Source: Streptomyces griseus
GTDB taxonomy: Bacteria; Actinomycetota; Actinomycetes; Streptomycetales; Streptomycetaceae
NCBI RefSeq assembly: GCF_001715295.1
Contig: NZ_MDKB01000002.1
Span: 1,199,522-1,263,521, forward strand
Length of the DNA: 64,000 bases
Reading direction: 5' to 3'
Shown piece by piece: positions 52,632 through 60,651 of this stretch. The notes beneath the pieces are model-generated. The model did no database searches and had not been told where the DNA came from. It worked only from the letters and a program-made list of their open reading frames with translations. Each line of letters opens with the position of its first letter. Position 1 is the first letter of the stretch. Made by a program: the position numbers and the translations under genes.

Positions 52632-53618
52632 ATGACGAAACCGGGGAAAGGCCCTGCGCGGCGCGGCTGGAGACAGGGGCGCGTCCTGGCGCTGCTCGCC
52701 GTCCTGGTCGCCTGCCTCCTCGTCTTCCACGGCGCCGTGCCCCAGACGCCCGGCCGGATGGGCAGCCTGCTGGAAACGTTTCTTCCCTGGCTCGGACTGG
52801 CCGTCCCGGTCCTGCTGGTCCTCGCGCTGGTGCGCCGCTCGTATCTCGCGACGGCCGCCCTCGCGTTGCCCGTCGCGGCGTGGACCGCTCTCTTCGGCGG
52901 TCTCGTGTTCTCCCACGAGGGCATCCCCCGCGACGGCTCCTCCCCCGGCGACGGGCCGGCGCCCCGACTCACGGTGGTGCAGCACAACGTCAGCGACGTG
53001 AACCCCGATCCGGCGGCCACCGCACGGGCGCTGGCGGCGGTGGGGGCCGACCTCGTCGCGCTGGAGGAGCTGACACCCTCCGCCCTGCCGGCGTTCGAGG
53101 CGGCTCTGGCCGCGGACCATCCGCACCACGCGACCCGGGGCACGGTCGGGCTCTGGTCGGCGTACCCCCTGACGGACGTACGCCTCGTGGACATCCGGCC
53201 GCGGGGGGTCGGCGAGGGCTGGAACCGCGGGCTGCGGGCCACCGCCCGGACACCGTGGGGAGAGGTCGCCGTCCACGTGGCCCACCTGCCCTCGGTCCGG
53301 CTCGGGCCGGCCGACGGCTTCAGCTCCGCTCTGCGGGACGAGAGCGCCGTCCTCCTCGGCGAGGCCGTCGCGGCGGAGCGCCTGGACCGGGTGGTCCTGC
53401 TCGGCGACCTCAACAGCACGGTGGACGACCGGGGGCTGGCCCCGGTCGTCTCCCGGATGAGCGTCCCGGCCTCGGGGTTCGCGTTCAGCTGGCCGGCCTC
53501 CCTGCCCGTCGCCCGTATCGATCAGGTCCTGACCCGTTCCGCGACGGTCACCGGCATCCGGTCGCTGCCCGCGACGGGAAGCGACCACCTGCCCGTCACC
53601 GCGCGCATCAGGTGGTGA
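52632..53618 (+). CDS. membrane-anchored endonuclease/exonuclease/phosphatase (EEP) family protein
   Basis: This 328-residue protein has three N-terminal membrane segments (VLALLAVLVACLLVFHGAV, FLPWLGLAVPVLLVLALV and ATAALALPVAAWTALFGGLV) and an external EEP domain with VVQHNVSDVNPDP, DLVALEELTPSALPAF, LLGDLNSTVDD and GSDHLPVTARIRW. The catalytic Asn, Glu, Asp and His residues of the fold are present. The substrate (nucleic acid or lipid phosphate) is unknown. Confidence 0.85.
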   Translation: MTKPGKGPARRGWRQGRVLALLAVLVACLLVFHGAVPQTPGRMGSLLETFLPWLGLAVPVLLVLALVRRSYLATAALALPVAAWTALFGGLVFSHEGIPRDGSSPGDGPAPRLTVVQHNVSDVNPDPAATARALAAVGADLVALEELTPSALPAFEAALAADHPHHATRGTVGLWSAYPLTDVRLVDIRPRGVGEGWNRGLRATARTPWGEVAVHVAHLPSVRLGPADGFSSALRDESAVLLGEAVAAERLDRVVLLGDLNSTVDDRGLAPVVSRMSVPASGFAFSWPASLPVARIDQVLTRSATVTGIRSLPATGSDHLPVTARIRW

Positions 53619-53763
53619 GACAGGTGGCCCGGGCGACCGCCGCGACGGGGTCGTGAGGCGGCCGCGTGCCGGGGCGGGGCCGCAAGGTCCGGTGGACGGC
53701 CGCACGCCTACCCGGACCCGCAGGCCGCCTGCGGGAGGAGGATGAAGCGTGGGCCGGGGCCCC

Positions 53764-54405
53764 TCACTCCACCGTCTCGGTACCCAGCATGGCGAGCCCG
53801 AGCTGGGTCAGTTCGGCCGACACCTCGTCAGGGCGGGCCCTCCGGGGGCGGCGGGCGTGATGCGCCATGAGCTCGTGGACGGTCCCGACCATCACCATCA
53901 CCACGACCCGGTGGTCCCGCTCCTCCGCCTCGCCGCGCACCGCGGCCCGTTCGGCCTCACCGGTCAGGAAGTCGGCCCACAGGTCCCGCCAGCGCTTGCA
54001 GTGCTCGTCGACCGCCGGGCTCACTCCCAGCACCTCGACGAACGTGACCCGGGCCTCACGCAGGTCCCGGGTCACGGCGGACACGTACGCGTCGAACAGG
54101 CGCCGGAAGCGCTCGGCCACCGGACAGTCGTCCATCCCCTCGGAGAGCAGGGCCCGTTCGGCGGCCCGCAGCCCGTTCGTCGTGACCTGGTTGTGCAGGG
54201 CGGTCAGCACTCCCTCCCGGGAGCCGAACTCCTCCCGCAGCACCTCCTCCGGCACTCCGGCCGTCGCGCACAGCGCCCACTCCGACGTCTGCGCGTAGCC
54301 GTAGACACCGAACAGTTCCAGCCCCGCGTCGAGGAGCTGCTCGCGGGCCCCCGCGCGCGTCCTGTCGACCGTGCCGGTCACCTGATCCACCGAGACATCC
54401 ACCAC
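53764..54405 (-). CDS. TetR-family transcriptional regulator
   Basis: This 213-residue TetR-type protein has an HTH at about residues 15-60 (REQLLDAGLELFGVYGYAQT, LCATAGVPEEVLREEFGSRE) and a ligand domain (ERFRRLFDAYVSAVTRDLRE). The second helix-turn-helix is less canonical than in the TetR protein at 26057. Adjacent GTG codons at 54405 and 54402 follow AAGGAGG. It is divergent from the ECF41-controlled AhpD-like gene, which may be its target. Confidence 0.8.
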   Translation of the reverse strand: MVDVSVDQVTGTVDRTRAGAREQLLDAGLELFGVYGYAQTSEWALCATAGVPEEVLREEFGSREGVLTALHNQVTTNGLRAAERALLSEGMDDCPVAERFRRLFDAYVSAVTRDLREARVTFVEVLGVSPAVDEHCKRWRDLWADFLTGEAERAAVRGEAEERDHRVVVMVMVGTVHELMAHHARRPRRARPDEVSAELTQLGLAMLGTETVE

Positions 54406-54653
54406 GGGTCCTCCTTCGTCTGCCGCGTCCCCCACCGTTCGCGGCAGCGGCTGACCGGGGCCGCGAGCGCGGAAGAGGGCTTCGTCACCTCTGCGTGGCG
54501 CGTGCGCCATTGTCCCGGGCCCGCCTCCGTGCCCCTTCTCCGCCGCGCCGCCCGGCGGGGGGTGAACCCCAGTTCGGGATCGGCCCGGCGCGCCCCGGGC
54601 GCACGCCGGGCGGCGCACGCCCGAGGCAGGGAGACCCGGGTCACGGCAGGCCG

Positions 54654-54680
54654 TGTCACAGGGAGCGGGGCTACCTCGTC
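54654..54680 (+). promoter_or_regulatory. ECF41 sigma factor promoter
   Basis: TGTCACA at 54654-54660 and CGTC at 54677-54680 are exactly 16 bp apart. This is the promoter known for ECF41 sigma factors, and it stands 40 bp before the AhpD-like gene, whose downstream neighbour encodes an ECF41 sigma factor. The rest of the 314-bp gap 54406-54719 holds no gene. Confidence 0.8.
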
Positions 54681-54719
54681 CCAGAGGTGCGGCAACTCAC
54701 CACGACGTAGGAGCACACC

Positions 54720-55193
54720 ATGGAAAAGCGACTCGACTACTTCGCCGACCCGACCGCCGGCAAGGCCCTCAAGCACCTCATGGCGGCGGGTACGGCCATC
54801 AAGGACTCGGCGCTGCCGGCCACGACGCAGGAGCTGGTGGCGTTGCGCGTGAGCCAGATCAACGGCTGCGCCGTCTGCGTCGACATGCACACCAAGGACG
54901 CCGCCGCCGCCGGTGAGACCCCGGTGCGGCTGCACCTGGTGGCGGCGTGGCGTGAGGCCACCGTCTTCACCGACGCCGAACGTGCCGCGCTGGAACTCGC
55001 GGAGCAGGGGACCCGGGTGGCCGACGCGGCCGGCGGGGTCGGTGACGGGGTGTGGGCCTCCGCCGCCGAGCACTACGGCCAGGAGGCGCTCACCGCCCTG
55101 GTGCTGCTGATCTCGTTCATGAACACGGCGAACCGGCTGAACATCATCGCCCGGCAGCCGGCCGGAGACTACGTGCCCGGACAGTTCCGCTGA
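54720..55193 (+). CDS. carboxymuconolactone decarboxylase/AhpD-family protein
   Basis: This 157-residue AhpD-fold protein has the redox motif NGCAVCVDMH (CxxC plus His, near residue 50), AALELAEQGTRVADAAGG and ALTALVLLISFMNTANRLNI. Such proteins act as peroxidase partners or decarboxylases and are the standard neighbour and target of ECF41 sigma factors. It is preceded by an ECF41 promoter and GTAGGAG. The sigma-factor gene starts 40 bp after the stop. Confidence 0.92.
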   Translation: MEKRLDYFADPTAGKALKHLMAAGTAIKDSALPATTQELVALRVSQINGCAVCVDMHTKDAAAAGETPVRLHLVAAWREATVFTDAERAALELAEQGTRVADAAGGVGDGVWASAAEHYGQEALTALVLLISFMNTANRLNIIARQPAGDYVPGQFR

Positions 55194-55233
55194 TGCGCCG
55201 GGCACGGAACGCCGCTCCGGACGAGGAGTCGAC

Positions 55234-56160
55234 GTGAGCAAGGTCGAGGACTTCGAGGAACTGCGGCCCCTGCTGTTCTCGATCGCCTACCGGATCCTGG
55301 GCAGCGTGAGCGAGGCCGAGGACGCGGTACAGGAGACGTGGCTGCGCTTCGACGGCTCGGCGACGGTGCCCGCATCGCCCAAGGCCTTTCTGTCGACCGC
55401 CGTGACACGGGTCTCGATCGACGTACTGCGTTCGGCTCGGGTGCGGCGGGAAAAGTACGTCGGGCCCTGGTTCCCCGAGCCGCTCCTGAACGACCCGTAC
55501 GAGGATCCGGCACGGTCGGTGGAGCTGGCGGACTCCGTGTCGATGGCGGCCTTGCTGCTGCTGGAGCGGCTCAGCCCGCTGGAGCGGGCGGTCTTCCTGC
55601 TACGGGAGGTGTTCGCCTTCGGGTTCGACGACGTCGCCGTTGCGGTGGGTCGTTCGGAGGCGGCGTGCCGGCAGCTGCTCGTACGGGCCCGGCGGCACAT
55701 GGAGGCCGGGCGGCCTCGGTTCGAGGCAGACCGGCAGGAGCGGCAGGAGCTGGCGGAACGCTTCTTCGAGGCGCTGAAGGACGGCGAGGTGGGCGAGCTG
55801 CGGAGTCTGCTGGCCGCAGACGCGCAGATGGTCGGGGACGGCGGCGGCAAGGCTCCACAGCTGGCCAAGCCGGTCGTCGGCGCGGAGCGGGTGGCCCGGA
55901 TGCTGGGGACGTTCATCCCCTGGCTGTTCGAGATCGACGTGACGTTCGAACCCCGGGAGGTCAACAGCCGGCCGGGCGCGATCTTCCGCGACCGGGACGG
56001 CAGGGTCCTGTACGCGATGGTCCTCGAGGTGCTCGACGGCCGGATCCGGACCATCCGCACGGTGACCAACCCCGACAAGCTCGGCCACCTCGGGCCGGTC
56101 GCCGACGCCTGGGCCGTCGACCGGGAGGTGAAGCGAACCCGCCGCCGGACGCATCCCTGA
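55234..56160 (+). CDS. sigJ: ECF41-family (SigJ-like) sigma factor with C-terminal SnoaL domain
   Basis: This 308-residue protein has ECF regions 2 (RILGSVSEAEDAVQETWLRF) and 4 (LSPLERAVFLLREVFAFGFD, RSEAACRQLLVRARRHME), then a SnoaL-like extension with DGGGK near residue 205 and NPDKL near residue 285, both diagnostic of ECF41. The extension works as a built-in regulator in place of an anti-sigma factor. The GTG follows GAGGAG. With its AhpD-like partner upstream it forms an autoregulated unit. Confidence 0.93.
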   Translation: MSKVEDFEELRPLLFSIAYRILGSVSEAEDAVQETWLRFDGSATVPASPKAFLSTAVTRVSIDVLRSARVRREKYVGPWFPEPLLNDPYEDPARSVELADSVSMAALLLLERLSPLERAVFLLREVFAFGFDDVAVAVGRSEAACRQLLVRARRHMEAGRPRFEADRQERQELAERFFEALKDGEVGELRSLLAADAQMVGDGGGKAPQLAKPVVGAERVARMLGTFIPWLFEIDVTFEPREVNSRPGAIFRDRDGRVLYAMVLEVLDGRIRTIRTVTNPDKLGHLGPVADAWAVDREVKRTRRRTHP

Positions 56161-56225
56161 CCCGGCCCGCGGCGCGGCCGCCGGTCCGGGATGCCGCCGA
56201 GGGAGCGCGGGGTCCCGGACGGGCA

Positions 56226-56500
56226 GCGGCCGCCGGCCCGCCGAGGTGCCCGAGCGAGACCCACGGGTCGGACACGGCCCGCTGAACCCTCACAACCCCG
56301 GACACGTCCGCCACCGGCACCTCCGACCAGGGACACACCGGCCTCGACTGCGGGCCGGACCGTGGGCGGATCCGGCGGCGGCCGCCGGCCCGCCGAGGTG
56401 CCCGAGCGAGACCCACGGGCCGGACACGGCCCGCTGAACCCTCACAGCCCCGCACACGTCCGCCACCGGCACCTCCGACCAGGAACGCACCGTCTCGGCT
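56226..56500. repeat. two imperfect tandem copies of a 152-bp noncoding unit
   Basis: A segment from 56226 recurs from 56378, an offset of 152 bp, with only scattered substitutions over about 115 bp: GCCGAGGTGCCCGAGCGAGA, then GGACACGGCCCGCTGAACCC and CGCCACCGGCACCTCCGACC occur in both. The copies diverge with small indels near the end. The 524-bp gap (56161-56684) that contains them holds no gene I can support. Origin is a local duplication. Confidence 0.75.
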
Positions 56501-56684
56501 GCGGACCCCGGGCCGCCTGGGCCCCCTCCGAGGGCCCGGGCGGCCCCCGTCGGCCCCCGTCCTCCTGTCGCGCGAGACGCGGAGGAGCCGCACGCTGAAC
56601 GAGAGACCGCGGCGAGGGCCGGGCGCGGCATCGGCTCGAACGACGCGTCCGCCGTCGCGCCATCGCCCTACCCAGGAGGCGGCC

Positions 56685-57224
56685 GTGAGCACAGCACCCA
56701 CCCCTGTCACCCCCGTCGAGGTGACCCGTGACGCCTTCCTCTCCATCGCCACGGGAGACCTGGACCGGTTCGCCGAACTGCTCCACGAGAACGTCGTCTA
56801 CGACATCGTTCCGGTCGGCATGCGCCACGGCCGGCCGGCCGTGCGGAGGTACTTCGAAGAAGTCCGCCGGGCCATGCCGGACGTCACGATGACGCTCGAG
56901 CACGTGGTCGGCGACGACCGTCACGCTGCGGTGAAGTGGCATCTGGCGGGTACCTTCACGGGGACGCCGTATCAGGGCGTCGCCCCCAACGGGCGCCGGA
57001 TCGAACTGGCGGGCATCGACTTCACCGAGGTGGACGAGGGCCGCATACGGCACGCGCGCACCGTGTTCGACGGTGCGGGGGTGGCGCGCCAGATCGGTGT
57101 GCTGCCCACGCGCGGTTCGATCGCCGACCGCGCCGTCACCCGCGCGTTCAACGCGAAGACCCACGCGGCGGACCGCTGGGAGGAGCGCCGCAGGGCCCGG
57201 CGCCCGGGCGCGTCGCGGAAGTAG
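56685..57224 (+). CDS. SnoaL-like polyketide-cyclase-fold protein
   Basis: This 179-residue NTF2-like protein has VTRDAFLSIATGDLDRFAEL, LLHENVVYDIVPVGMRHGRP and AVKWHLAGTFTGTPYQGVAP, with DFTEVDEGRIRHARTVFDGA, the SnoaL ester-cyclase pattern. Role unknown. A strongly basic C-terminal tail (about 25 residues, Arg-rich) extends past the fold. It may be a stand-alone cousin of the SnoaL domain in the neighbouring sigma factor. Confidence 0.82.
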   Translation: MSTAPTPVTPVEVTRDAFLSIATGDLDRFAELLHENVVYDIVPVGMRHGRPAVRRYFEEVRRAMPDVTMTLEHVVGDDRHAAVKWHLAGTFTGTPYQGVAPNGRRIELAGIDFTEVDEGRIRHARTVFDGAGVARQIGVLPTRGSIADRAVTRAFNAKTHAADRWEERRRARRPGASRK

Positions 57225-57288
57225 CGCCGTCCGGCCGAAGGGCAGGCTCGGCGGCGCCCGGTGCGTGCGATCCCGGGGCGGGAGGGCC

Positions 57289-57307
57289 CCCGGTACCGGG
57301 TACCGGG
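57289..57307. terminator. palindrome between convergent genes
   Basis: CCCGGTACC and GGTACCGGG flank a single G, 65 bp after the SnoaL gene and 33 bp before the end of the leftward cupin gene. It is probably a bidirectional terminator. Confidence 0.45.
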
Positions 57308-57339
57308 AGGATCCCGACCGCGCACCCCCGTGCGCTCCG

Positions 57340-57834
57340 CTAGCGCTCCGGGAAGCGCTCCCCGCACGCGCTGCAGAACACGGGGGCCCGGTCGGCCGAC
57401 AGACGGCCGCACGCCGGGCAGACCAGGTCCAGCATGCACGGGGCCTCACCGCCCTCGGCCCCCGCCGGCGGACCGGCGGCCGGGCTGATGGCGAGCCCCG
57501 GGCGGCGGCGGTGCACGGTGAGGTACGTCAGCCCCTCGGGTCCCGCTTCCAGGGCACGTCGGGCGGTGCGGGGCAGCCAGGTCACCGTCGTCGGGACGAG
57601 TTGCAGCGTGTCGCCGCCGGTGCGCAGCGAGCCGCTGCCTCCGAGGACGACCAGGAGCACGTCCAGCACGTCCTCCTGGTGCTCCCCCACCCCGGCGCCC
57701 GGTGGCAGGCGGACGACGTTGGCGTCCAGCTCCCGTCCTTCTTCGGCGAGACGCCACAGGGCGCCGCGCCGTTCCGGGGCTGCGGCTGCGAGGAGTTCGT
57801 CCAGGACGGCAAGGACCTGAGGAGTCGCGTTCAC
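57340..57834 (-). CDS. cupin-domain protein with C-terminal zinc ribbon
   Basis: This 164-residue protein has a small cupin (LDANVVRLPPGAGVGEHQED, LLVVLGGSGSLRTGGDTLQL, LVPTTVTWLPRTARRALEAG, with one His and one Glu-type metal site) and a treble-clef-like zinc ribbon at the end (CPAC near residue 140 and CSAC near residue 155). The ribbon suggests binding to nucleic acid or protein. TACCGT lies seven bases before the GTG start, so the mRNA is probably leaderless. Confidence 0.8.
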   Translation of the reverse strand: MNATPQVLAVLDELLAAAAPERRGALWRLAEEGRELDANVVRLPPGAGVGEHQEDVLDVLLVVLGGSGSLRTGGDTLQLVPTTVTWLPRTARRALEAGPEGLTYLTVHRRRPGLAISPAAGPPAGAEGGEAPCMLDLVCPACGRLSADRAPVFCSACGERFPER

Positions 57835-57841
57835 GGGCGCC

Positions 57842-57847
57842 ACGGTA
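57842..57847 (-). promoter_or_regulatory. candidate -10 box of a leaderless transcript
   Basis: On the minus strand TACCGT ends seven bases before the GTG at 57834. Confidence 0.35.
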
Positions 57848-58165
57848 CGCCCGGCGGCACGGCACGCGCCGGGCTGCCGTGCGCGGCGACGGGGCGCCGC
57901 CCGGTCACCTGCCCGCCGGAGCCCCGGCCGGATCCGCTCCGGATCCCCGGTGCCCCGGCCCCCTCCCCCACGCCGGGTCCCGTCGCACGCCACCGAGCCG
58001 TGGGAGCCGCCTCCACGAACCATGGACCGGGCGGGACGTACCCGCCGACCGAACCGTGCGGCCACGGGACGCCGGACGCGTGCGACGGCAACCGCGTGTC
58101 CGGGAGGTTCGGTCAGGCGGCGCGGCCGAGGTAGGCACGACCCGGCCCGCCGGGGAACCCTCTTG

Positions 58166-58183
58166 CTTCGAGCGCGCTCGAAG
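58166..58183. promoter_or_regulatory. 18-bp perfect palindrome before the aldo/keto reductase gene, candidate MerR-type operator
   Basis: CTTCGAGCGCGCTCGAAG ends 17 bp before the ATG at 58201. TTGCTT (58163-58168) overlaps its left edge as a possible -35. A -10-like TTGGGT (58187-58192) follows with a spacer of 18 bp. An operator filling a long spacer is typical of MerR-family activators; no merR gene is adjacent. The gap 57835-58200 holds no gene. Confidence 0.55.
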
Positions 58184-58200
58184 GCGTTGGGTGGGGAGAC

Positions 58201-59196
58201 ATGAAGTACACGCAGCTCGGACGCACCGGACTCAAAGTCAGCCGCCTCGTCCTGGGGACGATGAACTTCGGCCCCCAGACCAACGAGAGCGACAGCCACG
58301 CACTCATGGACGCCGCCCTGGACGCGGGCGTCAACTTCTTCGACACCGCCAACGTCTACGGCTGGGGCGAGAACAAGGGCCGCACCGAGGAGATCATCGG
58401 CACCTGGTTCGCGCAGGGCGGCGACCGCCGCGACAAGGTCGTCCTCGCCACCAAGGTCTACGGCAACATGGCCGCCGACGGGGAGCCGTGGCCCAACCAC
58501 GACAAGCTCTCCGCCCTCAACATCCGCCGGGCCGTCGACGCCAGCCTCAAGCGGCTGCAGACGGACCACATCGACCTGTACCAGTTCCACCACGTCGACC
58601 GGTCCACCCCGATCGACGAGATCTGGCAGGCCATCGACGTACTGATCCAGCAGGGCAAGATCCTGTACGCGGGCTCCTCCAACTTCTCCGGCTACAAGAT
58701 CGCCCAGGCCAACGAGCGAGCCAGGCAGCGGGGCAGCTACGGCCTGGTCAGCGAGCAGTGCATCTACAACCTGATGGAGCGCGGCGCCGAGATGGAGGTC
58801 ATCCCGGCCGCCCAGGAGTACGGCCTCGGCGTGATCCCGTGGTCGCCGCTGCACGGCGGGCTGCTCGGCGGCGCGATCCGCAAGGAGCGTGAGGGGGGCG
58901 GCACCCGGTCCACGTCCGGCCGCGCTGGCGAGGCGCTCGCCGACCCGAAGCAGCGGGCGCAGGTCCAGGCCTACGAGGACCTGCTGGAGAAGCACGGCCT
59001 GGAGCCGGGCGAGGCCGGCCTGGCCTGGCTGCTGACCCGGCCCGGCGTCACGGGCCCCATCTCCGGTCCGCGTACGCGGGAGCAGCTCGACTCCGCACTG
59101 CGTGCGGTGGAGCTGGAGCTCCCGGACGAGGTGCTGACCGGGCTGGACGAGATCTTCCCCGGCCCGGGCCCGTCGCCGGAGAACTTCGCCTGGTAG
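58201..59196 (+). CDS. aldo/keto reductase
   Basis: This 331-residue (beta/alpha)8 NADPH-dependent reductase has the catalytic tetrad as Asp in FFDTANVYG, the Tyr of the same motif, Lys in VVLATKVYG and His in YQFHHVDRSTPI. SNFSGYKIAQANERARQRGS and ISGPRTREQLDSALRAVELE bind the cofactor. It is of the AKR11/YghZ-like general reductase type; substrate unknown. Control by the palindrome just upstream is likely. Confidence 0.93.
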   Translation: MKYTQLGRTGLKVSRLVLGTMNFGPQTNESDSHALMDAALDAGVNFFDTANVYGWGENKGRTEEIIGTWFAQGGDRRDKVVLATKVYGNMAADGEPWPNHDKLSALNIRRAVDASLKRLQTDHIDLYQFHHVDRSTPIDEIWQAIDVLIQQGKILYAGSSNFSGYKIAQANERARQRGSYGLVSEQCIYNLMERGAEMEVIPAAQEYGLGVIPWSPLHGGLLGGAIRKEREGGGTRSTSGRAGEALADPKQRAQVQAYEDLLEKHGLEPGEAGLAWLLTRPGVTGPISGPRTREQLDSALRAVELELPDEVLTGLDEIFPGPGPSPENFAW

Positions 59197-59228
59197 CGGC
59201 ATCGTCGGCGGACGGCCGTTCCCGGGGG

Positions 59229-59318
59229 TCAGCCCCCGAGGGCGGCCGCCGCCGCGACGACGAGGAACATCAGCACGAGCACGGCCGCCATGATGCGGTT
59301 TCTGGTCTTCGGGTCCAC
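59229..59318 (-). CDS. 29-residue single-pass membrane peptide
   Basis: The peptide starts MDPKTRNRIM and continues with the hydrophobic helix AAVLVLMFLVVAAAAALGG. I recall very similar short proteins in many Streptomyces. The GTG at 59318 is preceded by TACGCT (59325-59330 on this strand) with six bases between, so the mRNA is probably leaderless. A basic N terminus suggests N-in orientation. Function unknown. Confidence 0.65.
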   Translation of the reverse strand: MDPKTRNRIMAAVLVLMFLVVAAAAALGG

Positions 59319-59324
59319 CCGACG

Positions 59325-59330
59325 AGCGTA
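59325..59330 (-). promoter_or_regulatory. candidate -10 box of a leaderless transcript
   Basis: On the minus strand TACGCT ends six bases before the GTG of the 29-residue peptide. Confidence 0.4.
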
Positions 59331-59340
59331 ACCGCCCCGC

Positions 59341-59913
59341 TCACCTCCCCAGCGGCCAGGCCCGTACCACCTCGTACCGGGGCTGCTCACCCGGCACCCC
59401 GTCCACGGGGAGGTGGCTGCGTACGAGACTGAGCTCGCCGGCCTCCCAGTGCGTGCCGTCGAATCCGCCGAGCGCCTCGGCGAACGGGCCCAGATCGGCC
59501 GGGATCCGGCTGCGGGCCAGGGTGAGGTGCGGGGTGAAGCGGTGGCGTTCCTCCATCGGCACCCCGGCCTTGCGGGCGGCGGCGTGGGAGCGCTGGGCCA
59601 GCAGTCGCAGGGCGTCCAGGCCGCCCGCCGCCCCGGCCCACAGCGCCCGCCCGTCGAATCTTCCGCCACCGTGGATGCGGCAGGGGAAGGGCTCGGTGCG
59701 GTGCGCGGCCCGCCCCAGCCGTATGTACAGCTCAGGCAGCAGCTCCTCGTCAACGTGGCCGAGGAAGGCCAGGGTGTAGTGCCAGCCCGCGGGAGCGGTC
59801 CAGCGGAGTTCCCCGGCGCCCGGCAGCTCGTGCAGCGCGGCCACGGCTCCGGACAGCTCCTCGGCTGCTGCGGAGGGTGGCAGGACGGCGGCGAAGAGTC
59901 TCTGGCTGCTCAT
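59341..59913 (-). CDS. thpR: RNA 2',3'-cyclic phosphodiesterase
   Basis: This 190-residue 2H phosphoesterase has both catalytic HxT/S-type motifs, HYTLAFLG near residue 44 and HLTLAR near residue 130, which match ThpR/LigT. It opens 2',3'-cyclic phosphates of RNA ends. LFAAVLPPSAAAEELSGAVA is the N-terminal strand-helix. The ATG at 59913 has no clear Shine-Dalgarno. It runs ahead of the 29-residue peptide with a 22-bp gap. Confidence 0.92.
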   Translation of the reverse strand: MSSQRLFAAVLPPSAAAEELSGAVAALHELPGAGELRWTAPAGWHYTLAFLGHVDEELLPELYIRLGRAAHRTEPFPCRIHGGGRFDGRALWAGAAGGLDALRLLAQRSHAAARKAGVPMEERHRFTPHLTLARSRIPADLGPFAEALGGFDGTHWEAGELSLVRSHLPVDGVPGEQPRYEVVRAWPLGR

Positions 59914-60012
59914 GGGGCGAGTGTCGCAGCGTCCCGACGTGTCCTGGGTGCCGGGCCTATCGTTGTACTACGCGGCTGCCCGCGCCGTGCGGCAGCGGGG
60001 AGGAGCGGCACG

Positions 60013-60597
60013 ATGACCGTCGTAGACACCGACAGGATCGACATGGCCGACACCAGCGACGAGCGCACCTTGGACATGATGTTCGAGTGGCTTGAGCCCA
60101 CCCCCGAGGGATTCAAGGTCGAGATCGTCGAGGGGAACGTCTACATGTCGCCGCAGCGGGACACGCACTGGGAGATCATTTTCGACATCCTGGAGCAACT
60201 GCGTGCCGCTTACCCGCGCAAGCGCCTCAAGACGGATGTGCGCATCGACTTCCCGGGCCGCCTCAACGGCTTCGCCTCCGACGTGGTCGCTCTCGCGGAG
60301 GAGGCCGCCAAGGACGCCAAGGGCCGCTGGCGCTACCAGGACATCGAGTTCGTCGCCGAAGTCATCTCCAAGGACACCGCCGCCAACGACTACGGCTCCA
60401 AGAAGGCCACCTACGCCACCGCGGGGGTACCGGTGTACCTCATCGCCGACCCGTACACGGGCACGTGGCACCTCCACACGCTCCCCAAGGACGACGAGTA
60501 CCGCAGCACACTGAGCCTCGACTTCGGCGCCGCGATCGACCTCACCGGGACGGTCGTGGGCCTCACGCTGGAGACCGGCGACTTCCCCCGCGACTGA
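60013..60597 (+). CDS. Uma2-family (DUF820) PD-(D/E)XK-fold protein
   Basis: This 194-residue Uma2 protein has FKVEIVEGNVYMSPQRDTHW, DVRIDFPGRLNGFASDVVAL (Asp), EFVAEVISKDTAANDYGSKK and ATYATAGVPVYLIADP. AGGAG is eight bases before the ATG. Its catalytic pattern (ExxSK) differs slightly from the copy at 48478. Function unknown. Confidence 0.87.
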   Translation: MTVVDTDRIDMADTSDERTLDMMFEWLEPTPEGFKVEIVEGNVYMSPQRDTHWEIIFDILEQLRAAYPRKRLKTDVRIDFPGRLNGFASDVVALAEEAAKDAKGRWRYQDIEFVAEVISKDTAANDYGSKKATYATAGVPVYLIADPYTGTWHLHTLPKDDEYRSTLSLDFGAAIDLTGTVVGLTLETGDFPRD

Positions 60598-60605
60598 AAG
60601 GCGAA

Positions 60606-60639
60606 ACGCCGCCCTCTCCGAGGAGGAGCAGGGCGGCGT
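60606..60639. terminator. terminator between convergent genes
   Basis: ACGCCGCCCT pairs with AGGGCGGCGT around a 14-nt loop. On the minus strand it is followed by TTCGCC and a T-containing run, so it mainly ends the leftward MFS gene and may also stop the Uma2 transcript. Confidence 0.7.
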
Positions 60640-60651
60640 CCGTGGGCCGGT

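Noticed and set aside
57340..59202. Leftward 620-codon frame
   Set aside because: Its distal part is the real cupin/zinc-ribbon gene; the rest is antisense to the aldo/keto reductase, whose catalytic tetrad is intact.
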